64,000 bases of DNA, taken from NCBI GenBank assembly GCA_040768665.1, contig JAXGMN010000014.1:186001-250000 (forward strand), written 5' to 3'. This document shows, in pieces, positions 53,724 to 61,329 of this stretch (position 1 is the stretch's first letter; the number at the start of each line of letters is the position of its first letter). The stretch is from JABWBD01 sp040768665 (GTDB lineage Bacteria; Planctomycetota; Planctomycetia; Pirellulales; Thermoguttaceae). The notes below the pieces were generated by a model. The model saw only the letters and a program-made list of their open reading frames with translations, ran no database searches and was not told the origin of the DNA. The position numbers and the translations under genes are program-made.

Positions 53724-55312
53724 TTCCACTGATCATCATCATTGTCTATCTCGGCATCCTGCTCTGGATCGGCCGTTTTGCGCATGTCGGCTTCTCCAAG
53801 CACACGGCAGGCGACTACTTTGTGGCCAGCCGGACCATCGGGCCATTCCTGCTGATCATGTCGATCTTCGGGACGACCATGACCGCATTCGCCCTGGTCG
53901 GCAGCACCGGTGAGGCCTTCACGCACGGCATCGGGGTCTATGGGCTGATGGCTTCCTGGTCGGGCCTGATCCACTCGGCCTGCTTCTTCCTGATTGGCGT
54001 GAAGCTCTGGTCCTACGGAAACCGATTCAATTTCACCACCCAGATCCAGTTCTTCCGCGACCGCTTCCAGAGCAATACGCTCGGCCTGGTTCTCTTCCCG
54101 GTGCTCGTCGGACTGGTGATCCCGTATCTCTTGATCGGGGTGCTTGCCAGCGGGGCGACGATCGAGAAAGTCACGGTCGGAGCGTTCCCGGCCGCATTCC
54201 CCGCCACCCGCGGCGGGATCCCGAGCTGGTTGGGATCGGGCGCGATCTGCACGGTGGTGCTCATTTATGTCTTCGGCGGCGGCGTTCGCAGCACGGCCTG
54301 GGCCAACGCGCTGCAGACCTGTGTGTTCATGATCCTCGGGGCCGTCACCCTGTTTATCATCGCCGACAAACTCGGCGGGGCGGAGGCAGCGTCGCAGCGG
54401 GTCGCCGAGCTGCGCCCCGATCTGCTCGTGCGAGGCGCCGTTGCCGGCCATCCTGCGCACATCGGCCATCTGCAATTCCTGAGCTATCTGTTCGTGCCGC
54501 TGTCGGTGGCGATGTTTCCGCACCTTTTCCAGCACTGGATGACCGCTCGCAGCGCGAAGACATTCCGCGCGACCGTCATCATGCATCCGGTGTTCATTAT
54601 GATCGTTTGGGTGCCGTGCATCCTGCTGGGGATCTGGGCATCGACGGCCGTCTTCAACGGAAAGTTGATCGTCCCGCCGGACGCCAACCCCAACGCGGTG
54701 CTGGGGCGGATGGTCGGCGCGTTGACCAACGACTACATGACCGGTTTTCTCACGGTCGGCATTTTGGCAGCAATCATGTCTTCGTTGGACAGCCAGTTCC
54801 TGGCGATCGGATCGATGTTCACCCACGACGTCGTGTTGCACCACTGGGGCGAACAGCGATTCAGCGACCGGCAGCGGATCCTGCTGGGGCGGTTCTTCGT
54901 GCTGGCGATCGTGGTGGTCACGTATCTGATCTCGTTGGCCAGCCCCGGATCGGTCTTTGCGCTGGGGGTTTGGTGTTTCAGCGGTTTCGCCAGCCTCTTC
55001 CCGCTGGTGTTTGCAGCCCTCTATTGGAAGCGAACCACCGCCGCCGGAGCGATTGCCTCGGTTCTCACAGCGGCGGTTGTCTGGTGCGGCTTGTTCTTCT
55101 GGTCGATGACCACCGGCAAGGACGAAACACACCTCCTTTACGGCCTGATGCCGGTCTCGCTGATCCTGGCCGCGTCGGCCGTGGCGTTGGTAGGCGTGTC
55201 GTTGGTGACGAAAGCCCCGTCGACCGCCGTGTTGGACCGCTATTTCCCGACGGGCAGAACCCGGTCGGTGAAGCAATCGCCGCTTCCCGCCGCACAAGGA
55301 GTGGTCGGCTAA
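53720..55312 (+). CDS. sodium:solute symporter family protein
   Basis: The 530-residue protein starts at GTG 53720, four bases into the DUF3311 stop; no ATG precedes the first helix. It has about thirteen helices and SSS features: VGFSKHTAGDYFVASRTIGP, SIFGTTMTAFALVGSTGEAF, LTVGILAAIMSSLDSQFLAIGS-type Ser/Asp helix and SLASPGSVFALGVWCFSG. Such transporters take up organic solutes with Na+. In this operon the substrate may be an organic acid feeding the pathway, or an unrelated one. It is the last gene of the unit and ends 49 bases from a convergent cupin gene. Confidence 0.9.
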   Translation: MIPLIIIIVYLGILLWIGRFAHVGFSKHTAGDYFVASRTIGPFLLIMSIFGTTMTAFALVGSTGEAFTHGIGVYGLMASWSGLIHSACFFLIGVKLWSYGNRFNFTTQIQFFRDRFQSNTLGLVLFPVLVGLVIPYLLIGVLASGATIEKVTVGAFPAAFPATRGGIPSWLGSGAICTVVLIYVFGGGVRSTAWANALQTCVFMILGAVTLFIIADKLGGAEAASQRVAELRPDLLVRGAVAGHPAHIGHLQFLSYLFVPLSVAMFPHLFQHWMTARSAKTFRATVIMHPVFIMIVWVPCILLGIWASTAVFNGKLIVPPDANPNAVLGRMVGALTNDYMTGFLTVGILAAIMSSLDSQFLAIGSMFTHDVVLHHWGEQRFSDRQRILLGRFFVLAIVVVTYLISLASPGSVFALGVWCFSGFASLFPLVFAALYWKRTTAAGAIASVLTAAVVWCGLFFWSMTTGKDETHLLYGLMPVSLILAASAVALVGVSLVTKAPSTAVLDRYFPTGRTRSVKQSPLPAAQGVVG

Positions 55313-55361
55313 AATTCCGCCGTTGCGATCTGGCTTCGGTTAGGGTCGGCTTCGTGCGCCT

Positions 55362-55691
55362 TCAATAGTGAATCGCGAGCCACACGGTGCGGTGATCCGG
55401 CGCCGTCCATTCCACCCGATGGCGTCGGTGTGCGGGGATCAGGATGTAGTCGCCGGCCTTGAGTTCGACGGCTTCGGTTTCACCGTCGAACCGAATACGG
55501 GCGGCACCTTCCACGACAAGGACCCACTCGTCCTGGTCTTGGTCGTACCAGAACCCCTCGGGTGAGGCGTGGCCCAGGGAAACAATTCGCTCCACTCGAA
55601 AAGCAGCCGTGGTCAAAATCGCCGTGAATAGCTCGTCCGGCAATCGGTTGGGGATGTTCTCAAGTAGATTCCCAGCGGGCGCGGCAGTCAT
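55362..55691 (-). CDS. small single-domain cupin protein
   Basis: The 109-residue protein from ATG 55691 reads ENIPNRLPDELFTAILTTAA, then the cupin motifs HASPEGFWYDQDQDEWVLVV (Glu and His-like positions) and GDYILIPAHRRHRVEWT. Short cupins of this type are common in Proteobacteria and planctomycetes; the function is unknown. It overlaps the stop of the PcrA helicase gene by four bases (ATGA), so it is translated from the helicase transcript. A link with DNA repair is not evident from the protein. Confidence 0.85.
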   Translation of the reverse strand: MTAAPAGNLLENIPNRLPDELFTAILTTAAFRVERIVSLGHASPEGFWYDQDQDEWVLVVEGAARIRFDGETEAVELKAGDYILIPAHRRHRVEWTAPDHRTVWLAIHY

Positions 55692-58012
55692 TTTACGGGA
55701 CGTAACGGGCTTCGGGAGATGACAAATTTCTTGCGGCCCGCCGCTGAAGCGAAGTCGACGGTGGCCTGTCGTTTGGGGCCGTTGCCGCTCAACGCAATCA
55801 CCCGGCCAAGGCCGTATTCCGGGTGGCGAACGATCATGCCCTGCCGGAAATCGTCGGAGTTGGCCGCCGGGGAGGTTCCTCCGTTTGCCATCTCGGCGGC
55901 GGTGACCAATTTTGGGACGGTCCCGCCGTTCGCGTGTCGAGAGGTTTGATTCGTACGCGGGGCGGGAACCGGAGCCTGGTAATAGCATCGGTCTTCCGAA
56001 TCGCCGTCTGCGAAGGGATCGCAGGCGGACGAAGCCAACTCGTGGACCTCCATCTCGCCGCGCGGCAGCTCCATGAGGAAGGGGCTTGGGACCGTCATCT
56101 TTCGCTGGCCGCGGAAGTCGCGGTAGGCCGACATGCTGATCTGGAGCTGCTCGCGGGCGCGGGTGATGCCGACGAACATCAGTCGCCGCTCCTCTTCGAG
56201 CTGATCGGGTTGCTGGCGACTTCGCTCGTGCGGCAGGAGGCCCTCCTCGACGGCGACGAGGTACACGACGGGGAATTCGAGCCCCTTGGAGGCATGCAGG
56301 GTCATCAAGGTGACACGGTCGGTCTCCACCTCCCAGTCGTCGGTGTCGTTGACAAGGCTTGTCTCCTCGAGGAATTCCTCCAGAGGTCGCTCGTGATGGT
56401 TGCGCTCGTCGAATTCCCGCGCCACGGTGAGCAATTCCTCGATGTTGGCCAGACGCTGCTGGTCTTCTTCATCCTCGGCGTGCTCGAACTGCTGTTTGTA
56501 TCCGGTTTCGTTCAGCACGTACCCGAGCGTCTCCTCGACCGGGCCCGCGGCCATCGGGATGAGCCGGTCAAACAGCGCGACGAAACCGGCAACCTGGCAG
56601 ATGGCCCGCTTATTGAGCGACTCGATCCGGTGGCACTCGCGAGCCGCGTCGATCAGCGGCAGTCCGTGTGCCAAGGCGTAGTCGCCGACCCGAGCGAGCG
56701 TGGTTTTCCCGATGCCGCGGGCCGGCGTGTTGATCACGCGAAGCAGGGCAATGTCGTCGTGGGGATTGTTGAGCAGGCGGAGATAGGCGAGGGTGTCGCG
56801 GATCTCTTTGCGGTCGAAAAAGGCCACGCCGTTGACCACCTGGTTAGGAATGCCCTGCTCGCGGAGCGCCAGCTCCAGTGCCCGGGAAAGGGCGTTCACG
56901 CGATAGAAGATGGCAAAATCGCGTGGTCGCCGGCGGCCCGCATGAATGTCGTCGGCGATCCGCGCGGCGATCCCCCGGGCCTCTTCCTTCTGGGTGGGAT
57001 AAACAACGAGTCGGACCGGCGCACCTTCGCCATTCTCGGTGTAGAGGTCTTTTTGTTTGCGCTTGACGTTATGCGCGATCAACTGTGAGGCGACGCGGAG
57101 AATCCGCTGGGTGCTGCGGTAGTTGCGTTCCAGGCGCACGACACGAACCGCGGGGAAGTCTCTTTCGAACTCGAGGATGTTGTTGAGGTTCGCCCCGCGC
57201 CAACCGTAGATCGACTGGTCGGGATCGCCGGTGACGGCCAGATTGGGATGGTCGATGGACAGCGCTCGTGCGATGGCGTATTGCGCAAGGTTGGTGTCTT
57301 GGTACTCGTCGACCAGGATATAGCGGTACCGCTCGTCGAGGCTTCGCCGGACCTCGGGGTTCTCGCGCAGCAGGGTGGCGGCGTGGAGGAGCAAGTCGTC
57401 GAAATCCGCCGCATTGGCCTTGCGGAGCTGCTCTTGGTATGCGGGATAGACCCGCTTGACCAAAGCCCCGAGTGGATACCCCGGGCGGGGGTCGTACTCG
57501 TCGGCGGTGATGAGGTTGTTCTTGGACCAACTGATCGCGTGAGCGAGATTATCGGGCGTGAAGTGGGCCAAGTCGACTTTGGCTCGGCCGATCGCCCGCC
57601 GGAGTGCGCGACCACCGTCTTCGGTGTCGTAGATTGTGTAGTTTTCCTGAATGCCGATAAACGACGCATATTTCCTGAGCAGCCTGGCGCAGAAGCGGTG
57701 GTAGGTGCCCATCCAGACGGCATGTCCGGGAACGAGCCGCTCGAGTCGGGCTCGCATTTCGTCGGCGGCCTTGTTGGTGAAGGTGAGCGCGAGGATTTGT
57801 TGGCCGGGTATGCCCAGCTCGAGCAAGTGGGCGATTCGGTGCGTGATCACCCGCGTTTTCCCGCTGCCCGGTCCAGCCAGGATCAACAAGGGTCCGTCGA
57901 CATGCTCGACGGCTTGGCGCTGCGCCGGGGTGAGTCCTTCCACAAGATGATGCAAAACGGGGCCTCCTTGCGAGACATGGTCGGGCGAGGGCGGCGAGAA
58001 GTCTTGGCACAC
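55688..58012 (-). CDS. pcrA: UvrD/PcrA-type superfamily 1 DNA helicase
   Basis: The 774-residue protein has all helicase landmarks: LTPAQRQAVEH (Q motif), Walker A LILAGPGSGKTRVITHRIA (residues 45-62), LALTFTNKAADEMRARLE, DEYQDTNLAQY (Walker B), VTGDPDQSIYGWRGANLNN, RLERNYRSTQRIL and TLMTLHASKGLEFPVVYLV. The size and the RQPDQLEEERRLMFVGITRA segment fit PcrA/UvrD, which unwinds DNA in nucleotide excision and mismatch repair and clears replication blocks. A Tudor-like C-terminal (GMIVRHPEYGLGRVIALSG) is also present. It is coupled to the downstream cupin gene. Confidence 0.95.
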   Translation of the reverse strand: MCQDFSPPSPDHVSQGGPVLHHLVEGLTPAQRQAVEHVDGPLLILAGPGSGKTRVITHRIAHLLELGIPGQQILALTFTNKAADEMRARLERLVPGHAVWMGTYHRFCARLLRKYASFIGIQENYTIYDTEDGGRALRRAIGRAKVDLAHFTPDNLAHAISWSKNNLITADEYDPRPGYPLGALVKRVYPAYQEQLRKANAADFDDLLLHAATLLRENPEVRRSLDERYRYILVDEYQDTNLAQYAIARALSIDHPNLAVTGDPDQSIYGWRGANLNNILEFERDFPAVRVVRLERNYRSTQRILRVASQLIAHNVKRKQKDLYTENGEGAPVRLVVYPTQKEEARGIAARIADDIHAGRRRPRDFAIFYRVNALSRALELALREQGIPNQVVNGVAFFDRKEIRDTLAYLRLLNNPHDDIALLRVINTPARGIGKTTLARVGDYALAHGLPLIDAARECHRIESLNKRAICQVAGFVALFDRLIPMAAGPVEETLGYVLNETGYKQQFEHAEDEEDQQRLANIEELLTVAREFDERNHHERPLEEFLEETSLVNDTDDWEVETDRVTLMTLHASKGLEFPVVYLVAVEEGLLPHERSRQQPDQLEEERRLMFVGITRAREQLQISMSAYRDFRGQRKMTVPSPFLMELPRGEMEVHELASSACDPFADGDSEDRCYYQAPVPAPRTNQTSRHANGGTVPKLVTAAEMANGGTSPAANSDDFRQGMIVRHPEYGLGRVIALSGNGPKRQATVDFASAAGRKKFVISRSPLRPVK

Positions 58013-58080
58013 AAACGGTTTGGCGGTTATTGCCAGCGTTCAATATACGGGCTATCGAGAGAAATGGCACACCCCGAGGG

Positions 58081-58230
58081 TGGGCTGATAAAAACTTGAT
58101 AAAAACGGGGACAGGCACCGCAACTAATAGCGGTTTAGCCAGAGCGACCACACAAGATGTTGCGGAGCCAGTCCCCGTTTTTATCAGCCCACCCCGAGGG
58201 CGGCCTGACGAAAAAAGAGGGGACAGGCAC
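58081..58230. repeat. cluster of CAGGCAC-type palindromic repeats
   Basis: TGGGCTGATAAAAACTTGAT followed by AAAAACGGGGAC (58081-58112) pairs with GTCCCCGTTTTTATCAGCCCA (58171-58191) except that the left arm contains an 11-bp duplication (TTGATAAAAAC). Direct copies of CACCCCGAGGG flank it (58069, 58190), and a further partial copy, GAGGGGACAGGCACC, follows at 58217. The GGGACAGGC core links it to the elements at 4483 and 6724. The stretch 58013-58390 holds no gene other than the start region of the alpha-CTD gene. Confidence 0.75.
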
Positions 58231-58390
58231 CATCGCAAGAAAGGGGGGGCGGGGCGTGCAGATACACCCGTACTATGCAAGCTTGACAGTTGTGATATAC
58301 TGTGCGGTTACCGGTGGGAGGGCCCATCGCGAGCGGCTGCGAGCCGCTGGTGGACAAAAGAAGGACCTGTTATTTTTTGGGAGGGATCCC

Positions 58391-58681
58391 ATGAAAACCC
58401 GAATTCCTCTGAGCACTGTAAGGAACGACGCCGACGACCTGCGAGAAAAGCTGGAAATGAGCACGGCAGAAATCGGGCTCTCGGTCCGCACGACCAATTG
58501 CCTCGAAGAGCGTGGGATTTTTACCGTGCAGGACCTACTGAACTGCACCCGCGCGGATCTTCTGGGCATATCGAATTTCGGCGAAAAGACGCTGGAGGAA
58601 GTCTTCAAGGCTTTGGAAGGCATAGGCTTCTATCGGAAGTCGCGAGAGCCGGTTTCCACGGAAGCGGTACGTGTCGGTTGA
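58391..58681 (+). CDS. stand-alone RNA polymerase alpha C-terminal domain-like protein
   Basis: The 96-residue protein from ATG 58391 is built like the alpha-CTD of RNA polymerase: IGLSVRTTNCLEERGIFTVQ, DLLNCTRADLLGISNFGEKT and LEEVFKALEGIGF. These are the helix-hairpin-helix elements that bind UP-element DNA and activators. The N-terminal dimerisation domain of RpoA is absent. Separate alpha-CTD proteins recur in planctomycetes; their role is unknown but could be transcriptional or general DNA binding. GGAGGGATCCC precedes the ATG. The repeat cluster lies immediately upstream. Confidence 0.87.
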   Translation: MKTRIPLSTVRNDADDLREKLEMSTAEIGLSVRTTNCLEERGIFTVQDLLNCTRADLLGISNFGEKTLEEVFKALEGIGFYRKSREPVSTEAVRVG

Positions 58682-58782
58682 GCGTAAGCCGAGAACCTGC
58701 CGTTCGATTACCGAGCCAGAGCGGTCGCCGCGTGGCCACTTCGAGCAGGGCGGTACTGCGCCCCGTCCGGAGGAGACGCACT

Positions 58783-60090
58783 TTGGCTGCGAGAATCCGC
58801 ATTTACGAGAAAAAACGCGGCCACCGGCGCACGGGATCCGCCAAGGCGGGGAGTGCGGGCGAGGCGATCTTCTTTACCACTTTTTTTCTGCTGGGTTGCA
58901 TCGGCTTGGCGGGCCTGGTCGCCTCGTTCGTCATTCCCGAGTGGCGCGCGACGAACCAGTTCGTGCCACACACGTGCACCGTACTCGACGCGCGAGTAGG
59001 ACAGATTCAGCGGGAAGGAAGGCCATTTTATCGGCCGGAGATTCAGGTCAAATATGCGATCGAGGGCGAGACCTATGTCGCATGGACGTATGACGTCCAT
59101 AGCGTCCGGGGCAATGGCTATTCGGCCGACCGATCCGATGCCGAGGCGGTCCTGAACCGGTACCAAGCCGGCCGGGAGTATCGTTGTTGGTACGACCCGA
59201 CCGACCGGACTACGGCAGTGTTGGTTCGCGGCTTGCAGTGGTGGGTATGGCTGACCTTTGCGGTGCCGGCCTCACTTGTGATGATCGGCGGCGGGGGCCT
59301 GGCATACAGCGTTTTCAGTTGGGGCAAGTCCGACGAGCGCCGCTGCGCCCTGGTCCGCAAGGCCGCGAGCCTGGCAGCGTTTGAGCCGACGGACGGAGGT
59401 CAGGATTATCCCAATGTGCCCAGCATCGCCGAAGTGGTCGACAGCCCGGGTACGACCCTTCGCTACCGATTGCCGATGGCGGTATCGCCGCTGTGGGCCC
59501 TGGGAGCGGCATTGGCCGCCTGCCTGTTTTGGAACGGCATCGTTGCGGTCTTCGTTGCTTTCGAGGTAAGTTCCCATCTGTCCGGAAACCCGAACTGGTT
59601 CTTGACGCTGCTGCTCGTTCCTTTTGTGCTGGTCGGCGTGGCGCTCGTTCTTTTCTTTTTTCGGCAGCTTCTGGTGACGACCGGGATCGGTCCGACAATC
59701 ATCGAAGTCTCCGACCACCCGCTCTATCCCGGTGGGCAATACCGGCTTTTTCTCTCGCAGACCGGGAGGCTCCGATTCAATGCCTTGGAGATGACGCTGG
59801 TCTGCGAGGAGGAAGCCACGTTTCGCCATGGCACCGACACCCGCACGGAGACTCGCCGGGTATTCGAGCGCTCGCTGTTCCGCCGGGAGGGCTTCGAGGT
59901 GCACCGCGGTTTTCCTTATGAAAGCCTGTGCACTCTGGATATTCCCTTGGACGCTATGCATTCGTTCAAGTCGCAGCACAATGAAGTGAACTGGAAAGTG
60001 ATCGTGCGGGGCAACGTGGCAAGGTGGCCCGACTACGAACGGAGCTTTCCAATCATTGTCTATCCCGCCAGCGAAAGGGAGCATCGATGA
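58783..60090 (+). CDS. DUF3592-like membrane protein
   Basis: The 435-residue protein starts at TTG 58783, 7-8 bases after GGAGGAG; no suitable ATG exists. A helix at about residues 25-52 (FFTTFFLLGCIGLAGLVASF) precedes a DUF3592-type beta domain (CTVLDARVGQIQREGRPFYR; REYRCWYDPTDRTTAVLVRG), then further helices (WVWLTFAVPASLVMIGGGGL; ALGAALAACLFWNGIVAVF; WFLTLLLVPFVLVGVALVLF) and a cytoplasmic or periplasmic beta-rich end. The function is unknown. It is the first of three overlapping genes; its stop shares four bases with the next ATG. Confidence 0.75.
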   Translation: MAARIRIYEKKRGHRRTGSAKAGSAGEAIFFTTFFLLGCIGLAGLVASFVIPEWRATNQFVPHTCTVLDARVGQIQREGRPFYRPEIQVKYAIEGETYVAWTYDVHSVRGNGYSADRSDAEAVLNRYQAGREYRCWYDPTDRTTAVLVRGLQWWVWLTFAVPASLVMIGGGGLAYSVFSWGKSDERRCALVRKAASLAAFEPTDGGQDYPNVPSIAEVVDSPGTTLRYRLPMAVSPLWALGAALAACLFWNGIVAVFVAFEVSSHLSGNPNWFLTLLLVPFVLVGVALVLFFFRQLLVTTGIGPTIIEVSDHPLYPGGQYRLFLSQTGRLRFNALEMTLVCEEEATFRHGTDTRTETRRVFERSLFRREGFEVHRGFPYESLCTLDIPLDAMHSFKSQHNEVNWKVIVRGNVARWPDYERSFPIIVYPASEREHR

Positions 60091-60488
60091 GCGAACCGAG
60101 CATCGCGATACGCTTCCATGCCAACGGCCGCGCCTTTCATCCCGGGGAGGAAATCTCAGGAGAATACCGCTTCGACGGCTTGCTGCCCGAGGAGGTCAAG
60201 GCGATCGAAGTCTCCGTCCTGTGGTATACGGACGGGAAGGGCGACACCGACATGGCCGTCCACGATTTCCGTCGCATTTCGGCGGAAGACGGCGATTGGA
60301 TCGATCCCCGGCGGGCCGGCACATTTCGCGCGGTACTTCCGAACAGCCCCTTGAGCTACGACGGCGCGATCTTGAAGCTCAAGTGGTGCGTGCGGGTGCG
60401 AGCGTATCTCGGCCGCGCCAGAGAGATTGTGGGCGAGTTGCCTTTCCGGCTCGGCACGGTACCTCCTGCTCGAGTGGCGGCCTCGTGA
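60087..60488 (+). CDS. beta-sandwich (arrestin-like) conserved protein
   Basis: The 133-residue protein starts at ATG 60087 (overlap with the upstream stop). It contains AIRFHANGRAFHPGEEISGE, strand pairs around VKAIEVSVLWYTDGKGDTDM and the end AILKLKWCVRVRAYLGRARE, then GELPFRLG. The order of strands resembles one arrestin-type or Spo0M-like beta sandwich, a fold that recruits membrane proteins. It lies between the DUF3592-like and P-loop genes and presumably works with both. The stop overlaps the next ATG by one base. Confidence 0.65.
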   Translation: MSEPSIAIRFHANGRAFHPGEEISGEYRFDGLLPEEVKAIEVSVLWYTDGKGDTDMAVHDFRRISAEDGDWIDPRRAGTFRAVLPNSPLSYDGAILKLKWCVRVRAYLGRAREIVGELPFRLGTVPPARVAAS

Positions 60489-61141
60489 TGTCGCGCGACG
60501 ACTTTGCACCGGCCGCGAATCCGTTCTCTGCACGCCACATCCGCCCCGGGGCGATCGCCTACCGGTTCCCCCCCGGCGAATCGGGAAAAGCGATCGTCGA
60601 CAGACTGCGGCAAGCCGGTTGGCGGGGCCAGGTGATCGGCCCTCACGGCAGCGGAAAGTCGACTTTGCTGGCCGCCATCTTGCCATTGATTGAGCGGGCA
60701 GGAATGGCCGTCTTGCTCGTCGAACTCCATGACGGAGAGCGGATGCTGCCTATCAGGTTAGACCGGACTCACGTCGCACCGCCCGCTGTCGTGGTGGTCG
60801 ACGGCTATGAGCAACTCAGTCTGTGGAGCCGGATTCGTCTTACGTGGTACTGCCGGCGCAAGGGGCTTGGACTGCTGGTTACCACGCATCGCCCACTCGG
60901 TCTGCCCATTTTGCTGCGAACGCAGGTGGACACCGGCGTGGCAAGTCAAATCGTGGGGGAGCTTCTGGGCATCGAAGCTGGGCTGGTCGACAAGGTCGAG
61001 GTGTCACGGCGGTTGGAGAGGCATGGTGGCAACCTCCGTGAGGTGCTGTTCGACCTTTACGACTGGTATGAGGACCATCGAAGATCTGAAGGAAGGAATC
61101 AGGAGGGCGACACAAGGGCAAACAACTCGCTTTGCGAATAG
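60488..61141 (+). CDS. small P-loop ATPase of a three-gene membrane set
   Basis: The 217-residue protein has Walker A GPHGSGKST (residues 51-59, GQVIGPHGSGKSTLLAAILP) and Walker B VVVVDGYEQL (Asp105). It begins NPFSARHIRPGAIAYRFPPG and ends in a helical region (RRLERHGGNLREVLFDLYDW). A sensor-like LLVTTHRPLGLP follows the Walker B. It resembles STAND/AAA-like nucleotide switches found as conserved hypotheticals in planctomycetes. The ATG overlaps the upstream stop by one base (TGATG). The three genes together look like an envelope-linked system of unknown role. Confidence 0.75.
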   Translation: MSRDDFAPAANPFSARHIRPGAIAYRFPPGESGKAIVDRLRQAGWRGQVIGPHGSGKSTLLAAILPLIERAGMAVLLVELHDGERMLPIRLDRTHVAPPAVVVVDGYEQLSLWSRIRLTWYCRRKGLGLLVTTHRPLGLPILLRTQVDTGVASQIVGELLGIEAGLVDKVEVSRRLERHGGNLREVLFDLYDWYEDHRRSEGRNQEGDTRANNSLCE

Positions 61142-61251
61142 CCTTCGCCCACCTCCACCAGCGGTGTCCGTCGTCCGTTTCATCCGCACCGGTCACCCCT
61201 TCATACACGTCCTGGTATGCATCCTGATAGGCGCGCACCCATCTCCTCCAT

Positions 61252-61279
61252 TTGGCCTGCCGAAGAGGCTTGCTAGAAT
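61252..61279 (+). promoter_or_regulatory. possible sigma-70-type promoter
   Basis: TTGGCC (61252-61257) and TAGAAT (61274-61279), 16 bases apart, lie about 50 bases before the antiporter start. The match to consensus is partial, and only its position in the intergenic gap supports it. Confidence 0.25.
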
Positions 61280-61329
61280 GCCACTGTCGGGTGTGGTGAG
61301 ACGGAGTGCCGCGTGCTGGAACTGAGAAC

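Noticed and set aside
58283..58301. TTGACA and TATACT upstream of the alpha-CTD gene
   Set aside because: The hexamers are only 7 bases apart, too close for a sigma-70 promoter.
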